A model generated the notes under the pieces. It saw nothing but the letters and a program-made list of their open reading frames with translations, did no database searches and was not told where the DNA came from. This document shows, in pieces, positions 45,119 to 53,503 of a stretch of DNA of 64,000 nt (position 1 is its first letter; each line of letters starts with the position of its first letter). Position numbers and translations under genes: made by a program. Source of the DNA: an uncultured Acetatifactor sp. (lineage in GTDB: Bacteria > Bacillota > Clostridia > Lachnospirales > Lachnospiraceae); NCBI GenBank assembly GCA_910578215.1, contig CAJTPH010000022.1, positions 1 to 64,000 of the forward strand, written 5' to 3'.

Positions 45119-45883
45119 ATGGAGGAAATGTCAGTACTGATTGCAAGGTCACAGGCAGGAGAAAGAGATGCAAGAGAGGTACTGATAGAGAAAAATCTGG
45201 GGCTTGTCCATCACATTGTCCGGCGTTTCGCAGGCAGAGGCTATGAGCTGGAGGATTTGTTTCAGGTGGGAACCATCGGTTTGATGAAGGCGATAGATAA
45301 GTTTGACCTTACCCTGGGGCTGAAGTTTTCCACCTATGCCGTTCCCATGATAACAGGGGAGATCAAGCGTTTCCTGAGGGACGACGGGCTGGTGAAGGTG
45401 TCGCGCACCATCAAGGAAAACGGGATGAAGGTAAAGCTGGCAAGACAGAGGCTGCAGACCTCGGAAGGGCATGAGCCCACGCTGCAGGAGCTTGCGGCGG
45501 AGTCGGGGCTTGCGGTGGAGGACGTGGTGCTTGCCATGGAGGCCAATGTGGAGGTGGAATCCATTTACAGCGCCATATACCAGGATGACGGCAGCGAGGT
45601 TTATCTGGTGGACAAGCTGGTCAGGGGCAGGAGCAGCGCGGTTGGAAGCAGTGCGGCAGGGGGCTGCGGCAGCGAGGACGAGGAGAAGGAGAAGCTTCTG
45701 AACCATATGCTCCTCAAGCAGCTTCTGGACAGCCTGGAGCCTGCGGACAGGGAACTGATCCACATGCGTTACTTTCAGGACAAGACACAGATGGAGATTG
45801 CGTCCATACTGGGCATCAGCCAGGTACAGGTCAGCCGTATGGAAAAGAAAATTCTGCTCAGGATGCGGGAGAAAGCGAGGTGA
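45119..45883 (+). CDS. sigF: RNA polymerase sigma F factor
   Basis: 254 residues. Forespore-specific sigma factor. Region 2 (NLGLVHHIVRRFAGRGYELEDL, GTIGLMKAIDKFD, FSTYAVPMITGEIKRFLRDD), region 3, and region 4 with the helix-turn-helix (TQMEIASILGISQVQVSR). A linker insert of about 20 residues with Ser, Gly and Ala (GRSSAVGSSAAGGCGSEDE) lies between regions 3 and 4. Third gene of spoIIA. Confidence 0.96.
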   Translation: MEEMSVLIARSQAGERDAREVLIEKNLGLVHHIVRRFAGRGYELEDLFQVGTIGLMKAIDKFDLTLGLKFSTYAVPMITGEIKRFLRDDGLVKVSRTIKENGMKVKLARQRLQTSEGHEPTLQELAAESGLAVEDVVLAMEANVEVESIYSAIYQDDGSEVYLVDKLVRGRSSAVGSSAAGGCGSEDEEKEKLLNHMLLKQLLDSLEPADRELIHMRYFQDKTQMEIASILGISQVQVSRMEKKILLRMREKAR

Positions 45884-46144
45884 GGCTTTGACAGCCTGAG
45901 CAAGGGAACATTAATTTTTTATAAAATCATGTAAAATGTCGCAAAATGTAGAAATTTCCGCTTTCCTTCCCAGGGAAATTCGTTTATGATGGTAGTATAG
46001 CTTTATGTCTGACAGCTTCCTGTGAAGAACCTTTCACAAGCCTGATCTGAAACTAAAGGGGACTGGCAGATTTTTGGATATTACCGGCATATAATGTGTC
46101 AGGAGAGAAGGCGGAAAGCGCTTTGTCCCTCCTGATTTGCAATT

Positions 46145-46170
46145 GTTCGCGTAAGCGGACAGATAGGAGC
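46145..46170 (+). repeat. Hairpin-RBS element family B, copy before GH25 gene
   Basis: GTTCGC-GTAA-GCGGAC followed by AGATAGGAG, which serves as the ribosome binding site of the GH25 gene. The same layout occurs at 61916. A TTCACAAGCCTGAT motif at 46034 resembles the TTCACAATCCTGAT that precedes the other copy. Confidence 0.5.
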
Positions 46171-46174
46171 GGGG

Positions 46175-47581
46175 ATGAAAAGGGAAGCGGATCTTTTTGG
46201 CGGCAACGAGGAACGCATTGATCATAATTTCGACAGCGCAGGCAGACAGCGCCGGAAAGGGAAAAAGGCCGCAGCCATGCTGGGGCTTGTGGCGGCCATG
46301 GCGGCTGTGGTGTACCTGACGGTGACTATCTGCGCGTGGATTGACGGCCGCGGGCAGCAAAACGCGGTGGGTACTCTGGCCGACAGCCAGGGCGTCGGGG
46401 AGAATAAGCAAGACCCTGATAATCAGGGAGGCGGGGACAATAACCAGAACCCGGGCAGCCAGGGAGGCGGAGACAATAGCCAGAACCCGGGCAGCCAGGG
46501 AGGCGGAGACAATAACCAGGACCCGGGCAGCCAGGGAGGCGGGGACAATAACCAGGACCCGGATAACCAGGGCGGCGGTATTGCGGATGTGGACGGCAGT
46601 GCCGTAAACGGCAGTGGCAGTCTTCCCACGGGTACGGGCGAGGACGCAGTGGGCGCGGCAGGCGGTGTGGCGTATTCCCAGGAGGAGCTTGAGACCATGC
46701 TGTCCGCAGCGGTGGAGCAGGCGCAGAAGCAGGCGCTGACAGAGGTACAGAACAGCATCAAGAACAGCCTGGATGCGGGAGATTCCCTGCTGCAGGCTCT
46801 GCGTCCTCTTTATCCCGATGAGCTGGTGGTGTACAGCGGCGGCAAGTATAATTTCATTCCCATCAACCGGGATTTGAAGATGCATGATCTCAAGGAGGAA
46901 AATCTGAATATTCTGGAGACAGGGGAATATCAGTATATGCAGAACGGGGAGGTTGTCTCCTACAAGGGCATCGACGTATCCCAGCACCAGGGAGCCATCG
47001 ACTGGAAGCAGGTGGCGGAGGACGGCGTGACGTTCGCGTTTATCAGGGCGGCGTACCGCGGCTACGGAACCAGCGGAAAGCTGATGGGGGACGCGAATTT
47101 TGAAGCCAATATCAAGGGAGCCACGGAAAACGGCATCAAGGTGGGCGTGTATGTGTACAGCCAGGCCATCACCCCGGAGGAGGCGGTGGAGGAGGCGAAC
47201 TTTGTCCTGGAAAGAATCGCCCCCTATAATGTGGAATGCCCCGTGGTCTTTGACGTGGAGACCGTCTCCGGCGCAAACGGGAGGATGAACGGGATATCCC
47301 TGGAGGACCGCACCAACTATGCCCGCTTGTTCTGCCAGACCATTGAAAATGCCGGATACAGGCCGATGATTTATTATAACACCGAAATGGGCGCCGTGAA
47401 GCTGGACCTGGCGGCTCTGGAGGGCTATGACAAATGGTTTGCCGCGTATACCGACGAGTTCTATTATCCCTATGCCTATGATGTCTGGCAGTATTCTTCG
47501 ACCGGCTCCGTGGCGGGTATCAAGGGAAACGTGGATCTGAATATCAGCTTTGTTCCCCTGTGGGAAAAAAAACAGCATTAG
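46175..47581 (+). CDS. GH25 lysozyme, membrane anchored
   Basis: 468 residues. Cytoplasmic tail, one hydrophobic segment at about residues 34-54, a linker of five 11-residue repeats (QGGGDNNQDPG type, residues 82-135), a helical spacer, then a GH25 muramidase domain from about residue 265: GIDVSQHQGAIDW, the catalytic DxE in VVFDVETVSG, and WQYSSTGSVAGI at the end. Cleaves the MurNAc-GlcNAc bond of peptidoglycan. Lies 290 bases after sigF; that gap contains a stem TCAGGAG / CTCCTGA near 46098-46135 but no gene. Confidence 0.93.
   Translation: MKREADLFGGNEERIDHNFDSAGRQRRKGKKAAAMLGLVAAMAAVVYLTVTICAWIDGRGQQNAVGTLADSQGVGENKQDPDNQGGGDNNQNPGSQGGGDNSQNPGSQGGGDNNQDPGSQGGGDNNQDPDNQGGGIADVDGSAVNGSGSLPTGTGEDAVGAAGGVAYSQEELETMLSAAVEQAQKQALTEVQNSIKNSLDAGDSLLQALRPLYPDELVVYSGGKYNFIPINRDLKMHDLKEENLNILETGEYQYMQNGEVVSYKGIDVSQHQGAIDWKQVAEDGVTFAFIRAAYRGYGTSGKLMGDANFEANIKGATENGIKVGVYVYSQAITPEEAVEEANFVLERIAPYNVECPVVFDVETVSGANGRMNGISLEDRTNYARLFCQTIENAGYRPMIYYNTEMGAVKLDLAALEGYDKWFAAYTDEFYYPYAYDVWQYSSTGSVAGIKGNVDLNISFVPLWEKKQH
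46421..46577. repeat. 33-bp in-frame tandem repeat in the GH25 gene
   Basis: About five copies of a 33-base unit around CAGGGAGGCGGGGACAATAA, encoding Gly/Asn/Gln/Pro linker. Copies are nearly identical. Confidence 0.9.
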
Positions 47582-47592
47582 CGGAGGATGAA

Positions 47593-48675
47593 ATGAACGA
47601 GATCAAAGAACCCATTTATTATGCCAGAGCATCCGTGGACACCATGATGCGGAAATTCGAGGCAGGCGACCTGCCGCCCAAGGGACGCTTCCATTATCAC
47701 CAGGGAGTGTTTCTCTCGGGCGTCTACAAGACCTATCAGGAGTGCGGGGAGGAGGCTTACTATCAGTATGTGAAGGACTGGGTGGACTCCTGCCTTGGGG
47801 CGGACGGAATCCCCGTCAAATACGACACGGGGCAGCTCGACGACCTGCAGCCGGGGATTCTGGCGTTTGAGCTGTATGAGCGCACAAAGGATGAAAAATA
47901 TAAAAATCTGCTGGACAACCTTGTGTCCGTCATTAAAAATTTCCCCAGAAACCAGGAGGGCGGCTTCTGGCACAAGGACAGATATCCCAACCAGATGTGG
48001 CTGGACGGCTTATACATGGGAGGTCCTATCTGTGCGGAATACGGGGTCAGGTTTGACGCGCCGGAATTTTTTGACCTGGTGGCGGAGCAGGCGCTTCTGA
48101 TGAGGGATAAGACCATCGATGAGGAGACGGGACTTTGGTATCATGCCTATGACTCCGAGAAAACCATGGGCTGGGCGGACCCTGTGACCGGGCATTCCCC
48201 GGAGTTCTGGGGCAGGAGCATCGGCTGGGTGGCGGTGGCGCTGCTTGACGACCTGGATTTTATTCCCAAGGACCATCCCAAATACGAAGAAATCCGGAAT
48301 ACGGTGGCTGATCTGATCAAGGCGGTCTGCGGATATCAGTCCCGGGACGGCAGGTGGTATCAGGTGGTGGATAAGGGGGATGAGCCGGAAAACTGGCTGG
48401 AGACCTCCTGCTCCTGTCTTTATACCGCTGCGGTGGCCAAGGCGGTCAGGACAGGCGTTCTGCCTGAGGAATACATGAGCTATGCGAAGAAGGGATATGA
48501 GGGCGTTATAAGCTCCCTTGTGTGGAATGGGGACGACCTGCTGATAAACAATGTCTGTGTGGGAACCGGCGTGGGAGATTATACACATTACATAAACAGA
48601 GCCACCTCCGAGAACGACCTTCACGGGGTGGGCGCATTTTTGATTATGTGCTCGGAAATGCAGAAGGTATGGTAG
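47593..48675 (+). CDS. GH105 unsaturated rhamnogalacturonyl hydrolase
   Basis: 360 residues, cytoplasmic (alpha/alpha)6 barrel. Cleaves the unsaturated sugar left by pectate or rhamnogalacturonan lyases. Motifs: LDDLQPGI, the acid Asp in MWLDGLYMGGP (catalytic Asp of the YteR/GH88-105 clan), GWADPVTGHSPEFWGRSIGW, GVGDYTHY. GGAGG precedes ATG 47593. First of a pectin cluster: the esterase gene starts within its last codons. Confidence 0.92.
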   Translation: MNEIKEPIYYARASVDTMMRKFEAGDLPPKGRFHYHQGVFLSGVYKTYQECGEEAYYQYVKDWVDSCLGADGIPVKYDTGQLDDLQPGILAFELYERTKDEKYKNLLDNLVSVIKNFPRNQEGGFWHKDRYPNQMWLDGLYMGGPICAEYGVRFDAPEFFDLVAEQALLMRDKTIDEETGLWYHAYDSEKTMGWADPVTGHSPEFWGRSIGWVAVALLDDLDFIPKDHPKYEEIRNTVADLIKAVCGYQSRDGRWYQVVDKGDEPENWLETSCSCLYTAAVAKAVRTGVLPEEYMSYAKKGYEGVISSLVWNGDDLLINNVCVGTGVGDYTHYINRATSENDLHGVGAFLIMCSEMQKVW

Positions 48676-49580
48676 ACGAATTAAAAGCTTCAGCGATAGA
48701 TTTAATATTATTTGCCGGGCAGTCCAACATGGCGGGCAGGGGAGACGCGGCGGAAACGGCGCCCTGTGAGGCGTTTATGGGGCGGGAATTCCGCGCCGTA
48801 AGCGATCCTGCCGGGCTTTACCCCATCCGGGAGCCCTTTGGCATAAAGGAAAACAACCGGGACGGTATGGACGACGGAAGGAAGAAGACCGGCGGCATGG
48901 TGTGCGCCTTAGTGAGGAAATATTATGAGCTCACGGGGCATGCCGTGATTGCGGTGTCCGCGTCAAAGGGCGGAAGCTCCTCCGCCCGGTGGGTGAAGAC
49001 CTATGCGGCGGACGCGGCAATGCGCCTGCGCAGGGCAAGGGCATATCTGGAGGCGGAGCGGATAAAAATTGCCCATACATATGTGCTCTGGAGCCAGGGA
49101 GAGACGGACGGCGACAAGGGCTTGGACGCCCGGCAGTATTTTGAGAGCTTTCAGGCAATATGGAGCATTCTCCGGGAAGCCGGGGCAGAGAAGTGCTTTC
49201 TGGTTCAGACGGGACATTTTAATTATGTGAAATATCCCCGCGGGGCAAAAGGGATCAAGGGAGCCGAGCTGGACAGGCGGTATGAGGTCATCCGCCGGAC
49301 CCAGGAGCGAATGTGCGTCGATGCCCGGGAGGGCAGCGGGCGGCGGGAGAAAGGAGAATTTCCGGCCATATGCGGAGAGGAAGGTCTGCTCAGGACAGAC
49401 TTGGCAGGGTATGTGAATGCGGACACGGTCACCTGCCTGCCGGATGTGTATATGGTCGCCAGCTTCGAGCCTTATCTGGGTATGATGAAGGACCTGTATC
49501 ACTACAGGCAGCAGGCGTATAATGAGGTGGGGGAGACGGCGGCAGGTAATATGGCGGCTGTGATTTTAAAGGATTTTTGA
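48669..49580 (+). CDS. SGNH carbohydrate acetylesterase (CE6/sialate esterase type)
   Basis: 303 residues. Block I FAGQSNMAGRG with the nucleophile Ser, Gly block in SASKGGSSSARW, Asn/Gln block in LWSQGETDGD. Probably removes acetyl groups from rhamnogalacturonan or xylan fragments. ATG 48669 overlaps the GH105 stop by 7 bases with AGAAGG upstream. The catalytic Asp-His pair at the C-terminus is not obvious to me, so activity is inferred from the other blocks. Confidence 0.8.
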   Translation: MVDELKASAIDLILFAGQSNMAGRGDAAETAPCEAFMGREFRAVSDPAGLYPIREPFGIKENNRDGMDDGRKKTGGMVCALVRKYYELTGHAVIAVSASKGGSSSARWVKTYAADAAMRLRRARAYLEAERIKIAHTYVLWSQGETDGDKGLDARQYFESFQAIWSILREAGAEKCFLVQTGHFNYVKYPRGAKGIKGAELDRRYEVIRRTQERMCVDAREGSGRREKGEFPAICGEEGLLRTDLAGYVNADTVTCLPDVYMVASFEPYLGMMKDLYHYRQQAYNEVGETAAGNMAAVILKDF

Positions 49581-49600
49581 TATAATGAGGGGGATGGATC

Positions 49601-50365
49601 ATGATCATACAGGAGGAATTTCGTGCTTTAGTCGAAGAAACCGTATCGATGTGCAGGGAATATTTTGGCAGGAAACTGATTGCTGTGTACTTACACGGCA
49701 GCATTAATTATGGCGATGCCATTCCGGGGGTTTCTGATTTGGATTGCTGCGTTGTTTTGGGCGAGATACCGTGCCCTGAAGATAAAGAATGGCTATGTAA
49801 AAGTATAGACAAACTGCAAAAAAGGTTTCCTGCTGCTGAAGGTATTCATATCACAACCTATACTGTGGATAACCTGCGGGCAGATAAATGGACCCGGTTT
49901 ATGTTAAAATACAACGCTTCGTTATATGCAGGCATTGATATTGTTGAGATGCTGGATTCTGAAAGCATAGATAAACTTTACCCCGATCTGCAGATTGCCC
50001 GGGCAAGGCTGGGTTTTGCAAGGAAATGCTTTGAAGACGCGCTGAATGGAAAACAGCCGGCTTGTACAGGCGAAATACCACAAAATACTTATTATGCGGC
50101 AAGAAAATTTGCAAGATATTTTGTTGTCATAGAAGGAGCCTATTGGCTTATGTCGCAAAATAAATTTAAATCCTTTGCCAAGGAAGATGTGTTGTCCGGA
50201 TTGAAAGAAAACTGCAGGCAGTTTGAAGATATTTTTGAATTGACTGACAGTATTTTGCGGGACCCGGTGGATGCAGGCATAGGGCACGTTACATATTTGA
50301 AACGAATTGAGCCGTTTGTGGAATGGATATTTGAAAGTATATCGACAGGAGATGCTATCGCGTAG
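49601..50365 (+). CDS. Nucleotidyltransferase (aminoglycoside adenylyltransferase-like)
   Basis: 254 residues. N-terminal nucleotidyltransferase motif HGSINYGDAIPGVSDLDCCV (GS followed by DxD), then an all-helical C-terminal half with YYAARKFARYFVVIEGAYWL. Similar in plan to ANT-type resistance enzymes, but the substrate is not known. Clearly richer in AT than the neighbouring pectin genes and unrelated to them, which suggests insertion by transfer. GGAGG lies 8 bases before the ATG. Confidence 0.75.
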   Translation: MIIQEEFRALVEETVSMCREYFGRKLIAVYLHGSINYGDAIPGVSDLDCCVVLGEIPCPEDKEWLCKSIDKLQKRFPAAEGIHITTYTVDNLRADKWTRFMLKYNASLYAGIDIVEMLDSESIDKLYPDLQIARARLGFARKCFEDALNGKQPACTGEIPQNTYYAARKFARYFVVIEGAYWLMSQNKFKSFAKEDVLSGLKENCRQFEDIFELTDSILRDPVDAGIGHVTYLKRIEPFVEWIFESISTGDAIA

Positions 50366-50414
50366 ACAGACAGGCTTCTGAATGATTACAAAATTATAGA
50401 AAAAGGAGACACAG

Positions 50415-52595
50415 ATGGAGACACAGGAGAAGTTGTTAAAAGAGGTGCTGCAGCCTGACATGGAATTTACTCCCATTCCCTTCTGGTTTTTTAACGACGC
50501 CTTTGACGAGGAAAAAGTAAAAAACCAGCTGACAGATTATGTGGAGAAGGGGGTAAACGGCCTGGTTCTTCACCCCAGGATCGGGGTGCCTGTAGAGATG
50601 CCTTATCTTTCAGAGGAGTATTTCCGGGCGGTGCGGTTTATCGTCAAGACCGCGGCGGAGCTGAAGATGAAGGTGGTGCTTTACGACGAGGGCATGTATC
50701 CTTCCGGCTCGGCGCACGGCATGGTGGTCCGGGCAAATCCGGAATACGCCTCCAAGGGTATTATTATCCTGGATGCCGATAAGGCCCGGGAGAAGCTTGA
50801 CGCGGAGGAAAGCGCCCAGGTGCTGGCGGAGTTTGCGGACGGGCGGAAGCTTGTCTACGGCTTTGCGGGCGGAACTATCCGTGGCATTCATTTCGGGGAG
50901 GACGACGGCCAGCCGGGAGCGCCCAAGGCGGCGGACATTTTAAACCCCGATGCGGTGGATGAATTTATCCGTCTGACCCACGACAGGTATTATGAGGAGC
51001 TGAAGGAATACTTCGGAACCACGGTTATTGCGTTTTTTACCGACGAGCCCAGCGCTATGGGCAGAGGCTCGGGGCGCTACAGGGCGTGGGTCAAGGGCAT
51101 GGAGAAGGAGTTGGAAGCGGCGGGCGGCAGAGTAGAGGATCTGGAGGCTCTTTTTGTCAAGACCGGCAGGTCGGTGGCGGGCAGAAGCGATATCGAGGAG
51201 ACAAGGGAAAACGTCACCGTTCGCCTGTACCGCCAGCTGATCAAGAGAAAGCTGCGGGAGATTTTCTATGCAAGACTGTCGGGCTGGTGTGAAAATCACG
51301 GGATATCCCTGATAGGGCATCCTGCGGAGAGCAACGATATCGAGGAGGAGCTGTATTTCCATATCCCCGGGCAGGATCTGATCATGCGGCGTGTGGCGCC
51401 GGAGACAGGAGGGCTCAGGGAGTTCGATTCCGTGCAGGCGAAGCTGGCAGCGGATATCGCAAGGCACCTGGGAAGGCGGAGGAATGCCAACGAGTGCTTC
51501 GGAGTCTGCTACCGGGATAAGATTCCCTGGTATATGACGGCCGGGGACATGAAGTGGTATATTGACTGGCTTGGCTTGAGAGGCGTCAATTTCTTTATTC
51601 CCCATGCCTTTTACTACAGCGTGGAGGGGGAGCGCAAGGGAGAGCGTCCGCCGGATGTGGGACCCAACAATATCTGGTGGAGGCATTACCGCAGGTTCTC
51701 CGACTATATGAAGCGCCTGTCTTATCTTATGACGGATTCCGCCAACGGGGCGGAGATCGCGGTTTTGTGCGACAACAACAACGTTCCCTACGAGGAGGTT
51801 GCTTGCCTGTATGAAAATCAGGTGGAGTTTAACTATCTGCCCGCGGCGCTGCTGGAGCAGGCGCAGGTAAGGGACGGCAGAGTCTGCCTGGAGGGCTGCG
51901 CCTATACGAAGGTGCTGAACGTGCTGGGGCAGCGTTATACGGACAGATTTGCGGATAAGCTGGGCGATATTATGGCCGGCGATACACAGTCCCTGCTTTG
52001 TCCGGAAATCAGGCTTGAGCAGCCCTGTCCCGGTCTTCGCAAAATACGCCTGGAAAAGCAGGGGGTCCATATGTACCTTTTCGGCAACGAGGGCAGCGAG
52101 CCGATCCTTACCCGCATAACCGTTCCGGGCATGACGAATCCGGGCTTTGTGGATCTGTGGAGAGGAAGGGCATATACCGTTGAGGGCGCAGGCGAGAGCT
52201 TTGACCTTTCACTGCAGCCTTCGGAGACTCTTTTGGTCATTAAGGACGGGGCGGAATTCTGCGCCGAAGGCCGGGCGGCAGACTGGTACCGTGGGGAGTA
52301 TCCCGACTGGACAAAGCGCTTTACATGCACCGAAAGAAATGAAAACAGCGCCGAATATGTGCTTAAAATCCATGCCGGCGATGCGGCGGAGGCAGTGCGC
52401 TTCCTGGTCCGCGGCGAGGAGATGGTGGAATGCTTCTGCAACGGCAGCTTTGCGGATGTGAGCTTTTGGGGCGAACACCGCTTTGATCTCACGGGCCTTA
52501 TGAAACAGGGCGAAAACGAGATACGCCTTGTGGTGACGGGAAATGCCGCAAACATTTATGAGAATGCGGGTATTGCGTTCGGACTGACGGAGTAA
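50415..52595 (+). CDS. GH106-like glycoside hydrolase (rhamnosidase type)
   Basis: 726 residues, no signal peptide. The start PFWFFNDAFDEEKVKNQL, then GLVLHPRIGVPVEMPYLSEEYF, LYDEGMYPSGSAHG, FTDEPSAMG and GHPAESND match GH106-like enzymes (alpha-L-rhamnosidases and relatives). A C-terminal galactose-binding-like jelly roll is suggested by FDLTGLMKQGENEIRLVVTGN. Completes a set with GH105 and the acetylesterase for intracellular breakdown of rhamnogalacturonan pieces. AAAAGGAGACACAG precedes the ATG. Confidence 0.75.
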   Translation: METQEKLLKEVLQPDMEFTPIPFWFFNDAFDEEKVKNQLTDYVEKGVNGLVLHPRIGVPVEMPYLSEEYFRAVRFIVKTAAELKMKVVLYDEGMYPSGSAHGMVVRANPEYASKGIIILDADKAREKLDAEESAQVLAEFADGRKLVYGFAGGTIRGIHFGEDDGQPGAPKAADILNPDAVDEFIRLTHDRYYEELKEYFGTTVIAFFTDEPSAMGRGSGRYRAWVKGMEKELEAAGGRVEDLEALFVKTGRSVAGRSDIEETRENVTVRLYRQLIKRKLREIFYARLSGWCENHGISLIGHPAESNDIEEELYFHIPGQDLIMRRVAPETGGLREFDSVQAKLAADIARHLGRRRNANECFGVCYRDKIPWYMTAGDMKWYIDWLGLRGVNFFIPHAFYYSVEGERKGERPPDVGPNNIWWRHYRRFSDYMKRLSYLMTDSANGAEIAVLCDNNNVPYEEVACLYENQVEFNYLPAALLEQAQVRDGRVCLEGCAYTKVLNVLGQRYTDRFADKLGDIMAGDTQSLLCPEIRLEQPCPGLRKIRLEKQGVHMYLFGNEGSEPILTRITVPGMTNPGFVDLWRGRAYTVEGAGESFDLSLQPSETLLVIKDGAEFCAEGRAADWYRGEYPDWTKRFTCTERNENSAEYVLKIHAGDAAEAVRFLVRGEEMVECFCNGSFADVSFWGEHRFDLTGLMKQGENEIRLVVTGNAANIYENAGIAFGLTE

Positions 52596-52705
52596 AGCGG
52601 CCGTGCGGATATTATGCCCGCCGGGAGTAAAATACGCTTTCATATGCCAATACGCCGTCCATATGCTTTATAGACATTAAAAATCATTGCTACATAAAAT
52701 TTCAG

Positions 52706-52761
52706 GCTTCCGCCATACTATGATTGACATGAGAAATCAACGGTATGGCGGAAGCTTTTTT
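52706..52761 (+). terminator. Terminator with 13-bp arms after the pectin cluster
   Basis: GCTTCCGCCATAC (52706-52718) pairs exactly with GTATGGCGGAAGC (52743-52755), 24-base loop, followed by six T. Confidence 0.8.
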
Positions 52762-52796
52762 GCCCTTATGCGGCTGTTTTGGAAAGGAGCAGTGAT

Positions 52797-53279
52797 ATGG
52801 CGGGAATTTTTTTTATGATTTTGACAGGCGCAAGCTACGGTCTGCTGGCGGCGGCAGGCGTTTTTACGGTCCTTGTGGCGGTGGGGCTGGTGCCGCGCTT
52901 TGCGGGCAGGACTCACACCGCGAACAAGGTGCTCCTGTATGAGGAAATGGTTGTCTTCGGCACCATAACAGGATGTATCTTCAGCGTATTTTCCAGATAT
53001 TGTCAGATCGGCGAGTGGTGGCAGCAGCGCTTTCCGGAGCAGCTGAAAATCTGGCTGGGGACGGGGGTTTTTATACAAATCCTGTTTGGATTATTTGCCG
53101 GTATGTTCATAGGCTGCCTTGCCCTTGCCATTGCGGAGATGCTTGACAGCATCCCTATTTTTGCCCGCAGAATTTCTTTCCGCCATGGAATCGGGCTTGC
53201 GATCCTGAGCATGGCTGCGGGAAAGCTCTGCGGCTCCCTGCTTTATTTCTGGACGGAGCTTCACAGAACGGTGGCATAG
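52797..53279 (+). CDS. spoVAB: Stage V sporulation protein AB
   Basis: 160 residues with four hydrophobic segments. Matches SpoVAB: GVFTVLVAVGLVPRFAGRT near the start, YEEMVVFGTITG, GLFAGMFIGCLALAIAEMLDSIPIFARRI, and AAGKLCGSLLYF. Inner spore membrane protein of the dipicolinic acid channel system. AAAGGAG lies 8 bases before ATG 52797. Its usual neighbour spoVAA lies 5.8 kb away at 59083, with a two-gene signalling unit between. Confidence 0.9.
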   Translation: MAGIFFMILTGASYGLLAAAGVFTVLVAVGLVPRFAGRTHTANKVLLYEEMVVFGTITGCIFSVFSRYCQIGEWWQQRFPEQLKIWLGTGVFIQILFGLFAGMFIGCLALAIAEMLDSIPIFARRISFRHGIGLAILSMAAGKLCGSLLYFWTELHRTVA

Positions 53280-53361
53280 GCGGCCTGCAGGGCAGGGAGC
53301 GTCTGCCTGGCGGTATGGAAAGACGCCTGCGTCATAGAGGCGGCGCAGGCAACAATATCGG

Positions 53362-53390
53362 TTGTGTAAAGACGGAAAATATGGTAAAAT
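53362..53390 (+). promoter_or_regulatory. Possible promoter of the solute-binding protein gene
   Basis: TTGTGT, 17 bases, TAAAAT. The -35 is weak. Confidence 0.4.
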
Positions 53391-53435
53391 ACACTAACGG
53401 AACGGTGACGGGCGCAGGGCAGATTTGATTCTGCT

Positions 53436-53471
53436 TCTGATTCCATGAGCGCCGGAGCGCACAAAAATGCG
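53436..53471 (+). repeat. Partial copy of repeat family A
   Basis: TCTGATTCCATGAGCGCCGGAGCGCAC followed by AAAAATG: the TCTGATTCCAT word and the GCGC-loop-GCGC hairpin 2 of the 71-72 bp family, with a changed loop and no hairpin 1. Confidence 0.65.
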
Positions 53472-53503
53472 GATATATAATAATATATAGAAAGGCATGC
53501 GGT

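Noticed and set aside
46421..46577. 33-bp repeats as a CRISPR array
   Set aside because: They are in frame in the GH25 gene and encode a linker; no spacers.
46034..47578. 514-residue minus-strand open frame over the GH25 gene
   Set aside because: Its repeats (VSASLAARVL) mirror the GH25 linker repeats; the + strand has signal, linker and catalytic motifs.
49601..50365. Naming a specific aminoglycoside resistance gene
   Set aside because: Only the general nucleotidyltransferase motif is visible; substrate-specific residues cannot be judged.
50940..52070. 376-residue minus-strand open frame
   Set aside because: Shadow of the GH106-like gene.
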